Shown here: positions 1-9,623 of the stretch, piece after piece | Numbering within the stretch: the first letter of the stretch is position 1 | How the letters are laid out: each line of letters starts with the position of its first letter | Assembly: GCA_009599575.1 (NCBI GenBank) | Contig: VWND01000083.1 | Location: 248,001-312,000, forward strand | From: Blumeriella jaapii | Taxonomy: Eukaryota > Ascomycota > Leotiomycetes > Helotiales > Drepanopezizaceae | Length of the DNA: 64,000 bases | Direction: 5' to 3' | Position numbers and translations under genes: made by a program | Notes under the pieces: generated by a model | Database searches by the model: none | What the model saw: the letters and a program-made list of their open reading frames with translations, nothing else | Told to the model about the DNA's origin: nothing

Positions 1-645
1 GAAAAAAGAAACTATCCTGTGGGTTTGCAATTGCTGATTTCGAGATGGCTTTGTTGGGATCTCGCGTAGAATGTACACTACATACGTATCCGGATCTCGC
101 GTAAGATGATTTGTTATACAGTACGTTAAAAAGCGTCGCTTTTTTGATTGTTTGACTGTTGGAATTTTGGGTTTGAAATGATGAGAATGAAAGAGACTGG
201 ATTTACTGTGGGTTTGTAATTGCTGATTTTGAAATGGCTTTTGTTTGGATCTCGCGTAGAATGTACAGTACATACGTATCCGGATCTCGCGTAAGATGAT
301 TTGTTATACAATATGTTAAAAGCTTCGCTTTTTTTGATTGTTTGACTGTTGGAATTTTGGGTTTGAAATTATGAGAATGAAAGAGACTGGATTTACTGTG
401 GGTTTGTAATTGCTGATTTGGAAATGGCTTTTGTTTGGGATCTCGCGTAGAATGTACATACGAATCCGGAATTCGCGTAAAATAATTTGTTATACAGCAC
501 GTTAAAAAGCTTCGCTTTTTTGAATATTTAACCGTTGGATCTTTGGGTTTGAAATGATGAGAAAGAAAGAGACTGGATTTACTGTGGGTTTGTAATTGCT
601 GATTTAGAAATGGCTTTGTTTGGATATCGCGTAAAATAACGTGAA
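1..645. repeat. Tandem satellite, ~189-bp unit, about 3.3 copies, open at left edge
   Basis: The block beginning GTGGGTTTGYAATTGCTGAT recurs at 19, 208, 398 and 584, giving unit lengths of 189, 190 and 186 bp. Each unit holds two copies of a GGATCTCGCGTA core about 34 bp apart, followed by TAGAATGTAC or TAAGATGATT. The copies differ by scattered substitutions and short indels, mainly in the homopolymers. The array enters from outside the window, so its true size is unknown. A 148-codon minus-strand reading frame across it is only an echo of the repeat, since its peptide repeats with the same period. Confidence 0.93.
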
Positions 646-1367
646 TCATCCTCGCTTCCTGCCTGCTCGTCCAAGATCAACATGTACAGTTCTGTACATA
701 CTGTACGTCAAACTCAGAACTGCCAGCCAAGACGAGCAAAAGCTTGGATGGCGGTGACGCCCCGCACTCGGAGGTCTTATCGTCGACTATCGTCGCTTAT
801 CGCGGCTTATCGTACCGGTGGCGAATCAGCACACGCTCGGCCCCTTCCAGACCCACATTTCTCGCTCCCTGCCCCGCGGATAAGAAAAGGCCGATGGCCC
901 GGCTTTTCGGTCATCGTGCCTGCTCTGCTCTAGTGCCTGCCCTTCGTCACGTTCTTGCTTTGCCCCCTGCTGGCGTCTTTCCCTTTCTCCGACTTGCACG
1001 AACCCACTCGACACAACAGCAGCATCAACAGCCGCCATCCACATCACAGCCATATTATCACCACTTGACCGCTTCACTACCTCACTACTTCATCACTTGA
1101 CCACTTCACCACTTCACTACTTCACTACTTCACTACTTCACCACTTCACCACTTCACTACTTCACCACTTCACCACTTCACCACTTCACTACTTCACCAC
1201 TTCACCACTTCAACCACAGCTTCACCACTTCACCACTTCACCACTTCACCACTTCACCACCACCACCACCACCACCACCACCATCCAGCCTCCAGCCTCC
1301 AGCATTAGCCTCTTCCACCGCCTCTCCCCCGATCAAATCCTCCACGCTGGCGACCGATCCTCCATCG
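646..1367. repeat. Gene-less leader with 8-bp ACTTCACY microsatellite and CAC run
   Basis: From about 1062 to 1255 the sequence is an imperfect 8-bp repeat, ACTTCACC or ACTTCACT, running into a (CAC)n tract to about 1284. The repeat lies just upstream of the exchanger start codon and is probably part of its promoter or 5' leader. The stretch 646-1060 shows no gene that I recognise. It contains a TGTACAGTTCTGTACA near-palindrome at about 682, a motif type that recurs across the window. Confidence 0.85.
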
Positions 1368-4204
1368 ATGAAGAAAAGTGCTTCGGATCCCTCCTCGAAA
1401 CAGCGCATTCGCTCTTGGGCTCGATTCAAAGCGCATGGCACCTCTCCACTCGCCCCCGACACGAGCCAACCGACGCTTCCCATAAGCCATTCATCCTCCT
1501 CGACCGCGAATCAAACCCCTTCCGGCCATCAAGATGACACCACCAACCTACCTCCCTTCCCCGCCGACGACCTCGATGGCCTCGGGCGCCACTCCTCGAA
1601 ACCCACCACCGGCAGCAAGACCGCAGACAATACCTCGTCCCTCAGCCCGCCACTCGCGTCATCTCCGGAAGCTGATGCCGAGGGGCCTGTCGTAGATCGT
1701 GAGGAGGAAAAGCCCGCCAAAAAGAACGTCGCGAAGCGATTCGGGCTTACTGCCAAATCCATCATCTTATCCAGCTACATCAATCTTCTGCTGGTCTTCG
1801 TCCCCATCGGGATTGCCGCGAAGGCGGCAAAGCTCAGTCCGGGCATCGTCTTTGCCATGAACGCCGTTGCCATCGTTCCCCTAGCTGGTCTACTCAGTCA
1901 CGCGACCGAGAGCGTGGCCAAGAGAATGGGGGATACCATCGGCGCACTCATGAATGTGACGTTTGGCAATGCGGTGGAGCTCATTATTTTGTCAGTTCCC
2001 TTCAGCCTCTCACGCTCGGATCTCGCTAACGTGCCTCAGCATGTATGTTCCTCACCAAAGTGATCAAGGCAAGAAAGAGCGAGAAGCCCTTGTAAAGGCA
2101 TTATCAGATCAATCGAGTCCCATATCATCCAGATTTTCCTCTGTTCCCCATGCCTATCCCTCTTCGTGATTTTCCCAAGACCCATGCTCACTTTTGTCTT
2201 TCTCCTAACGATACAGTATCGCTCTCGCCAAGGTACGTCCAGCCCTCTGGTGCGAACCCGGGATCGCGCTAATTCAGACAGGGTGAAATCCGTATCGTCC
2301 AAGCATCATTGCTCGGTTCCATTCTTGCCAACCTGCTCTTGATTCTAGGCATGTGTTTCTTGATCGGCGGGCTACGTTATCGTGAACAGGTACGATACCC
2401 GGTACTTTTGGCAAAGCACAGCTGACCAAAGTCAGATCTACAACAGCACTGTCACTCAAATGAGCGCATGTTTGCTCAGTCTAAGTGTCATGAGCTTGTT
2501 GCTTCCTGTATGCCTTCCATCCCGTGCTGCATGTCGACTCCCGCTGATCCAGATCAGACTGCTTTCCATGCCTCGTTCAGCGATGAGAAGCAGCAAGATG
2601 CTACAAACAAGGTTCTGCAGGTCAGCCGTGGTACTAGTGTAGTATGTGTATCGCCACCTCTGCGCGACCGCGCTAATCTCCCAGGTTCTTCTCTTCGTCT
2701 ACCTCTTGTATTTGCTCTTCCAACTCAAGTCGCATGCATACATGTACGAAAGTACACCACAGCACATCATTGATGAGGAATCGGCTCCCGGCCCGGTTGC
2801 CCAATGGATGGAAACATCCTCCGACGACTCGTCTTCGTCTTCCAGCTCGGACTCCGATGGGTCAACCAACTCAAACACCACGGCCAGGCGCTTCAAGCGT
2901 GTCATGCGAGGAGGAAGAAGCCGTCGTAAATCCAGCTCTGGATCCAAGGAAATTCCTGTGCGCCCCGGAAATACCCGCTCTTCGTCGTTCGGAGCAGGAT
3001 CTTCGTCTCCAATGGCCACGGGGAATGCGGCTGACGAGCCACGCCCGGGCCACCGTCTTGGTGCTATTGATGTCGGCGAAGACGGCGATGATGAAGACGT
3101 CCACCAACGGAGCCGTAAGGAATCCATTATCGGTCGTATATCAAAGAGACAGGTGAAGAAAGAACGCAAACGTCGGGAGAGAAAGGAACGCAAGCGCGCG
3201 CGCCAAACCGCAGAAGATACCATCACCGAAGGAGCAGTTGTAAGTGAAAAGGCACCCGATGATCCAGATGCCCCTCGCCGGGTGGACTTTGTTGCTGCCG
3301 AGCCCGAGAATGCAGGCGAGCAGACCGACTCTCCTTCTAAGCTTCGTCCGTCAACCTCCGCAACATCGCCAGCATCCGACCTCAGATTCCCAAGACTTTT
3401 TCCCAGAATGTCTTCATGCAGCCATCGCCGACTTTAACCCCGACGCCCGTTGCTGGTCCTATCCCACGAGTCCGGTATGGTATTCGCCGCACCAATTCGC
3501 TCCCAGATCGCCTCAACCAGATCGTCTCCAGAACTGCGGTTCCCAACACCCGCATCACTCCCACTCGTGTCTCTAGCCTCGCAGTCTCTGCGCAAAAGGA
3601 CGAAGACGACGAGAACATCTCCCGCACAACCGCGATGCTCCTCCTGCTGATCTCGACTGGTCTGGTCGCTGTCTGTGCCGAGTTCATGGTTGACAGCATC
3701 AATGACGTCGTTGCCTCGAATTCCGGTATCAGCGAGGCCTTCATCGGTCTGATCATATTGCCGATCGTCGGTAACGCTGCTGAGCACGTTACTGCCGTGA
3801 CAGTCGCGAGTAAAAACAAGATGGATTTAGCTATCGGTGTTGCAGTCGGTTCTAGTATCCAGATTGGCAAGTCACCTCTCATTCCTTGAGATTACTCCAA
3901 GCTAACGAATGCAGCCCTCTTTGTCACTCCCTTCGTGGTCCTCCTCGGCTGGGCCATGGGTCAGCCCATGTCCCTGTACTTCACCCTCTTCGAGACCGTC
4001 TGTCTCTTCGTGTCGGCCTTCATCGTCAACTTCCTGGTTCTGGACGGTCGCAGTAACTACCTCGAAGGCGCTCTCCTCTGCGCGGCCTATGTCATTATCG
4101 CCGTCGCTGCTTTCTTCTATCCGGAGAGCCAGGATCAGAGCAATCTCGGTGGTGCGGACGTGGGAGCCAAGCTTCAGGTGGCGAGAGCTGTTCTTTGGGT
4201 TTGA
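1368..4204 (+). CDS. Vacuolar-type calcium/proton exchanger (CaCA superfamily, CAX/VCX family)
   Basis: Exons: 1368-1990, 2217-2232, 2282-2389, 2436-2507, 2558-2641, 2685-3239, 3386-3866 and 3915-4204, giving about 742 residues with all phases consistent. CAX proteins use the vacuolar proton gradient to drive Ca2+ into the lumen. Both cation-binding repeat signatures are present: GNAVELI (about residue 200) and GNAAEHVTAV (about 615), each followed by family-typical segments (GEIRIVQASLLGS; VGSSIQIALFVTPF). Many membrane spans are visible in both halves. Between the halves lies a hydrophilic insert of roughly 250 residues (exon 6 and the start of exon 7). It has a Ser/Asp run, Arg/Lys clusters and a Lys-Arg-Glu helix, making the protein much longer than the roughly 400-450 residues of yeast-type members. 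Exon 2 has only 16 nt. The last intron starts with GC (GCAAGT). The exon 6 donor at 3240 (GTAAGT) was chosen because the alternative at 3346 breaks the frame. The fungal paralogue group is not resolved. Confidence 0.95.
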
Positions 4205-4881
4205 AGCAGGATGATGAATGAATGGAAGAGCGGGTTTGGTCTTGTTTGATGCTGCTTTCTCCGGCAAGAGTAAACGCCTTGCGCGCGGTTTTGGGGCTTG
4301 ATGATGGGCTTTCGTGAGCTACTACGTGTAAAGTACGTCTAGCTTGATACACGCATTGGCGTTGTTGTTTGCTTGGCTTATGTATGTAGCTCGTACACCG
4401 AACGTGGACATTCGTTTCGCTTCGCTAAGACTCCTTCCTTCCTCTTCCACATTTTACTTACTTTTAGCCCAAACAAAACAGAAGTTAAACAATCATATCA
4501 TCATCGTCACGGCCATGTATAGAAAGAGGCTTTTGTGAATAAAAGTCTCGCTATCTGCATGGCTTTGTATTCCCAGCGAACCTCAAGTAGACCCTCAAGC
4601 GCCCAAATAGATCAGGCGACTCTTGAGTTCTACCAGCGTAACTCGCTAGGTTGATTAGTCATCATGGCCCCTCGATCATTTTCCATCCACGCCACCTTCA
4701 CTTCGCCCCTCATATCAACATATCATGGACAACCACAACCGCGGATCAAATTCACTTCCACATACACAGCACAGCGCACTGAAATCAGATCGGTGGCGAG
4801 CTACCAGTGACTGACACAAACACACCTTCAGGCCAAGTACGCTTTCTGTTTGCCTTCGCTTTTCCTTGTTCGTTCTCACAC
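4205..4881. other. Intergenic, exchanger 3' end to SPRY gene start
   Basis: I see no gene, RNA or repeat here. The first ~350 bases are presumably the 3' untranslated region of the exchanger gene and the last ~150 the leader of the SPRY gene. AATAAA-like polyadenylation signals are weak (GAATAAAAG near 4537). Confidence 0.6.
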
Positions 4882-6091
4882 ATGTGTTTTGGTCGCAAGC
4901 TCAAAGGCGAGGATCCTTCGTCGCGCCTGAACGGCGACGACAACAACACCCACAACCACCTCACCGCACGCCCTGTTGAGATCAAGTCCGCAGCTTCGAA
5001 TACAATGTCCTATCAACCTCCCAGTGGCCCCCCGCCCGGGTTTCGCAACACTCAGCATCACAGCTCGGACGTGTACGCAGCACCTCCAGGCCCGCCCCCT
5101 CAACGTCAAGCGCCAGAGCAGTTCTCTGCCCCTTCTGGCCCTCCCCCGTCGCATCTTCAGCCTCCGCCAGGTCCTCCTCCCAGCCATTTGCAATCCTACG
5201 ATGCGCCGCCCCCAGGTCCACCACCCGCTCCAGAGCCCTACCACGACTGGCAAACCGCGGTGCCCGATACTTCCCTCTTGCCACCTCCACCGTCCTTGGG
5301 CAACCAGCGCAGCAGTACCAACAACGCGACGGAAGATCAGGCAGAGCTTGGGGAGATATGGTGCGCACAGAATCCGATGATCGGTCCCATCACCTTGCCC
5401 CAGGCGGCGCTCGAAGCCATCGACACAGGCGAGATAGGCGTCGTCCGACCGCGCGATTACAAAGGTGCTCTTGAGCGTACACGACCGGGCGTGTGGGCTG
5501 GCAAGACCGAGGCGCGTAATCCGGATTCTTGCATCATTTCTACCATACCGCTATACTCAGTCACGGCGCATTCCCCTCTGCGGACTGCGGGCGAAGACGA
5601 TCTACTACGAGGTGCGCATCAATGCCAGGAACAGAGCGGAGGTCAGCCTCGCGATGGGTTTCGGCGCAGCGCCGTACCCCACCTTCCGGCTTCCCGGCTG
5701 GCACCGAGGGAACCTCGCCGTTCACGGCGACGACGGCAGCAAGTTCATCAACGATCGCTGGGGCGGTAAGGACTTGACGCAGCCGTTCCAAGCCGGCGAT
5801 ACCCTGGGACTGGGCATGACATTCACGGCGAGAGACCTCAACGCGCCACCTTCGTACGATTCGGGCCCTGCGCTCACGCTGTCTACGAACCCCATCAACG
5901 TCGAGGTTTTCTTCACCAGGAATGGCCGGTGGGACGGCGGCTGGAACTTGCACGAGGAGGGTGACGCGGAAGAAGACCTGCCGGTTACGGGGTTGGAGGG
6001 CTTCAATGACCTCTATGCCATGGTGGGTACGTTTGACAAGGTCGAGTTTGAGATAGTGTTCAACTGTGGCGAGTGGATGTACCAGCCGTGA
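4882..6091 (+). CDS. Proline-rich SPRY-domain protein, one apparent frameshift
   Basis: The start is set at the ATG opening MCFGRKLKGED, a beginning I associate with this fungal family. Residues ~40-130 are rich in GPPP and PPPG blocks. A segment with ARNPDSC and IPLYSVTAHSPLRT leads into a SPRY domain (TIYYEVRI, MGFGAAPYPTF, GWHRGNLAVHGDDG, PINVEVFFTRNG, DLYAMVGTFDKVEFEI), ending GEWMYQP. SPRY domains are protein-interaction modules; related fungal proteins resemble endosomal adaptors such as Ssh4, but no function is shown here. The frame changes at about residue 238, in the G-run 5589-5591. Removing one G gives SPLRTAAKTIYYE and a continuous 402-residue protein. No splice-site pair with workable spacing explains the switch, so I read it as a one-base insertion, sequencing or real. 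Confidence 0.85.
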
Positions 6092-7040
6092 AGCTGCCAG
6101 GGATTCGGTGTTGTCGCACGGCGTTCCGCTCGGTCCAGCAGGCTAGGCAGGCGTTCTCCGGTATGACGGCTCCTTGTGTATCCCACAATGCTTTGCTTCC
6201 TTTTTTTTCTTCGAATGTAAATAAGGCAGGTGGTGTTATCTTCTTCCGGCTCTTAGCGAGGTCGAGGTCGAAGTCGTTTTGTTTGTTTGTTTGCTGCTGT
6301 AAGTAAGTAGTAAGCAGCATTTCGCTCGGATCGCAACCGCCAAAGTTCTCTGAAACGAAAGGGGGTTTTTTTTTTTTTTTCTTTTTCTGGAAATCAGCAA
6401 AGTATAGAAAAAAAAAAAAAAAAAAAAAAAGGGGGGAAGGGTGTGGGGTGGGCTATCATGAGTCAGTAAGTAAGTAAGTGTCGTTGCCTAACGTGGTTGA
6501 AGAAAGAGAGGAGGAAGGTCCTCAACACCTCCGCCACGTACTGACTGTACTGTACTGTACGTGGTCGCTATGAAGCGAAGCCAGCCTCTCGACAAAAAAG
6601 CATTTATAAACCAAAGCGCGCAGCCTTTTTTTTGGTTTTGTTTTTCTCATCTCTCTAACAACCATCGATCAGACATTCGAAAGATCGTGCAACGACCCAC
6701 TCGTCGAACTCGCTTTGCGTTTGGAGGACGCGTCAGAGGGTTTTTTTTTTTCTTTTTTCTTTTTTTTTTTTTTTTTTTTTTAGCTCAGCTAGCTGGTTGA
6801 TATCATGGCTGTTTTCACTCCCATTTGCGGTTTAGAAAGAGCGTTGAAGGGGGGGGGGGGGAACAGCCCGGAGGAATCACATGACAATACCCGGCATTTC
6901 CGACAGTGGGGAAATGGGTGGCAGCTAGAATGAAGGGGGGAATGAGGGATTTCTAGAACGGGATGGATGTACGAGAGGGAAAGATGGGTTTTCACGCGGG
7001 TTTGAGGGGGGATAGATGTGGGGGTTTGGAGAGGCCTTGC
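6092..7040. repeat. Intergenic with poly-T, poly-A and poly-G tracts
   Basis: No gene is seen. There are a T-run at ~6366-6380, an A-run at ~6409-6430, a broken T-run at ~6740-6781 and a G-run at ~6850-6862. A short GTACTGTACTGTACGT motif sits near 6546. The first part is probably the 3' untranslated region of the SPRY gene. Confidence 0.7.
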
Positions 7041-7262
7041 TTACTTACTCGCTTACTCGCTCACTCACTCACTCGCTCACTCACTCACTCACACTCACTC
7101 ACTCACTCACTCACTCACTCACTCACTCACTCACTCACTCACTCACTCTCACTCACTCACTCACTCACTCACTCACTCACTCACTCACTCACTCACCTCA
7201 CTCACTCACTCACTCACTCACTCACTCACTCACTCACTCACTCACTCACTCGCTCGCTCGCG
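7041..7262. repeat. (ACTC)n microsatellite, about 220 bp
   Basis: A near-perfect tetranucleotide array with a few one-base slips and CGCT variants at both ends. Because 4 is not a multiple of 3, all three forward frames stay open and give the same Leu-Thr-His-Ser type peptide, so the overlapping reading frames are not genes. The reverse complement of the same repeat occurs at 23071-23272. Confidence 0.97.
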
Positions 7263-8573
7263 CGGCTTGATTGATGTGCTATCCAGCTTAACATAAGTTT
7301 TACTTTGAAATCAAAAGTACGCGAATTAGATTGTCGGAACAGCCAGTCTACTTAGGGAAGTGAAAGTTGATATTCCATGTCCAATTCAGGAAGAAAAATT
7401 TTGCAGGTTTAACCTATAAGTTTGGAACCACTAGATTGACCTCCCAGACTGGACGTTGCGACGCCATATTCGCTTTTGCGGAGCCCACCCGGAGCGAAGA
7501 TACAGATCCAAAAACCTACCATCGTCAGATCTAACTTTACGCAGCAGTGAAATAGAGAACGAGGTCTCCCGCGAGCCTGCCATGTAGCGACGCCTCTGGT
7601 GAACTGGGAATCATTTGGAGAAATTGTGAAGACGTCCAGCTAGGATAAACGCTGAGGAGATAACATCGCCTCCTAGGCTTTTAAGGTGCGCGAAACAGCA
7701 TGGTGCCTGTTTTTACTCTATATTTGAAAGATGTGAGGGTTAAGGGGCGTTGTAGCCGCCTCCTTTTTGTCTCAAGGTACAGCCCGTTTCCTCACCACCT
7801 CGAGAACCGCAAGGTTGCAGTGGTGATGTGATGTACCTTGGATAATCCATGGTCCAGGGTACATGTCAAGATTCTCACGTCCTCGGAGGTCGAAAGATTT
7901 TCAAGGTAGAGAGACTTGCGGATTCTGGCTCGAGTCTGGCTGTTTCTCAGGAAACCGTAACCGGCTTTTATCGATCCGGACTATTTCCAACGGAACGAAG
8001 GGAGTGAAGTGGGCGAACTTGGTTTTTGGTTTTGTATTGGGTTCGTTGTCGTCGGTGCCGGGTAAGCGAGATGCTGGGCCGCCAGCGAGGATGCGAAGCA
8101 AAGCGAGAACGCCTCCGAATCACCACTCTCCTTGCCCCGTTTGATAAACAGATCTAGACAGTCGTTGTATCGATGCATCCAACTCACAACATGCCGTGTT
8201 CCGAGGGAGAACTAGAAAGAAGCCGTCTTCTCGCCTCTCGTGGGATCTGCTCCGAGCCCCAGGATGATCAGAATCCATGGATGTTTCGAATTCTAACAGA
8301 GTGCGCGGGACCCTCGTTGTTCGTTTTTAAGATAAATGGGAACACTTTGATGAAGAAAAACGGTGGTGAGTCTGTACAAAACCAGAGGAAGAGCTGGAAG
8401 CGGTTTGTTGTTGTTGTTACTGTTTTCAGAGCCCAGACTGCACGGGCCACTGGAGTCGCGAGACGAGACTCTTCAACGCCATCTCCTCTTCTTATAAACC
8501 CCAACAGCCCCTCGCCGTCATCATGGCTCGCCACATTCTCACCCACGATCTAATACCCTGATATCGCACAAGC
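7263..8573. other. Intergenic, no recognised gene
   Basis: Mixed-composition sequence, somewhat AT-rich from 7290 to 7450. The open frames are short, overlap each other and lack any recognisable motif. The last ~150 bases are probably the promoter and leader of the metallo-hydrolase gene, which begins 28 bases after CACGATCTAATACC. Confidence 0.6.
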
Positions 8574-9623
8574 ATGTCCTCTCAAGACGACGAAGAGATC
8601 TTGGAACAGCTGCTCGCCACTATCCGCGAGTCCGTAACCCGCAGTCTGTCCTCCCGGCGACCCCTCCTCACACATCTCAACGCGGACACCACATGGCTGC
8701 TGTCGCTCCCGTATCCCGATCCAGCAGAGAATCAAAGCGACAAGATCTACTACCATATCTTGATTGATCCCTGGTTGCGCGGAGGGCAGAGCGACGTCGC
8801 GAAGTTCTTCAGCCAGCAGTGGCATGTTGAGGAGAGCGCCGTGCAGACGATCGCGGAGCTGGAAGACTTGGTAAGAGGGATTGAGGATGCGGCGCGAGGG
8901 AGATTCGCAGCTGTGACTTCGAGAACGGAGGTGGAGGGAAGCCCTATCGACGCTATTGTAGTGTCTCACGAGTTTACCGACCACATGCACAAGGAGACGC
9001 TCCTCGAAGCTCCGACCTCTATACCTGTATTCGCAACTACCAAGGCCGCATCCGCAATACGGTCTTGGAGACATTTTGAATTTGTGGCAGAGATACCCAG
9101 GTTCACAGGAGATTGGAGGAAGAGCTCCATCGGCCCATTGCCAGACTGGCTGGGCTGTAGTCGAGTTGCGTATCCTGGCCAGGATCTGCTCTACTACCAC
9201 TCGGCTGTGATGATTGCGTTCAAGTCGGGAGCTGCGGCAGAGGCCGTCATCTATACCCCTCATGGGATATCTCCCAACGACCTGGCTCCGGTGGCAGAAG
9301 CTCGACCTCCTATTCACACACTGGCGCTGTTGCATGGACTCGCAGATATCAGCCTCGGGGCACAGCTTAACATGGGCGCACACAATGGCTTGAAAGTCCA
9401 GCGGCTTGTCGGCGCCAAGTACTGGGTAGGTACACACGATGAGGCAAAGAAGGGAGGTGGGATCGTGAGCTGGTTTCTGGATCGCAAGAACGTGAGTCTG
9501 AAAGAAGCTATTGATAGGGAGAAGGAGGAGAGGGGCGTGGAGATGAAAGGAAGCGTGGTTGAAGGTCTGAGTGAAGTACGTTTCGAGGACTTGAAGAGTG
9601 GGGAGAGTTTGGTTTTGGAGTGA
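8574..9623 (+). CDS. Metallo-beta-lactamase-fold protein of a fungal family
   Basis: A single-exon gene of 349 residues starting AAGCATGTCC. The order of segments fits the beta-lactamase superfamily domain (UlaG-like): an N-terminal strand region with ILIDPWLRGG (~62-71), VVSHEFTDHMHKET (~129-142) where other members have HxHxDH, a mid-domain ATTKAA strand, VIYTPHGIS (~228), and a late LLHGL / GAHNGLKV segment with further histidines. Only H-E-F-T-D-H of the usual metal motif is present, so the first His is replaced. This either marks a subfamily with altered metal binding or a non-catalytic member. The substrate is unknown. No signal peptide or membrane span is visible, so I expect a cytosolic protein. 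The frame is intact. Confidence 0.85.
   Translation: MSSQDDEEILEQLLATIRESVTRSLSSRRPLLTHLNADTTWLLSLPYPDPAENQSDKIYYHILIDPWLRGGQSDVAKFFSQQWHVEESAVQTIAELEDLVRGIEDAARGRFAAVTSRTEVEGSPIDAIVVSHEFTDHMHKETLLEAPTSIPVFATTKAASAIRSWRHFEFVAEIPRFTGDWRKSSIGPLPDWLGCSRVAYPGQDLLYYHSAVMIAFKSGAAAEAVIYTPHGISPNDLAPVAEARPPIHTLALLHGLADISLGAQLNMGAHNGLKVQRLVGAKYWVGTHDEAKKGGGIVSWFLDRKNVSLKEAIDREKEERGVEMKGSVVEGLSEVRFEDLKSGESLVLE

Noticed and set aside
203..649. 148-codon minus-strand frame over the left satellite
   Set aside because: Its peptide repeats with the 189-bp period of the DNA and has no domain; it is an echo of the repeat.
3346..3385. A 40-nt intron in the exchanger (GTCCGT...CAG)
   Set aside because: It leaves the wrong phase for the next exon, while the GTAAGT donor at 3240 keeps the frame.
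5575..5605. Programmed ribosomal frameshift as the cause of the SPRY break
   Set aside because: No slippery heptamer or clear downstream structure, and four similar breaks in unrelated genes make an indel cause simpler.
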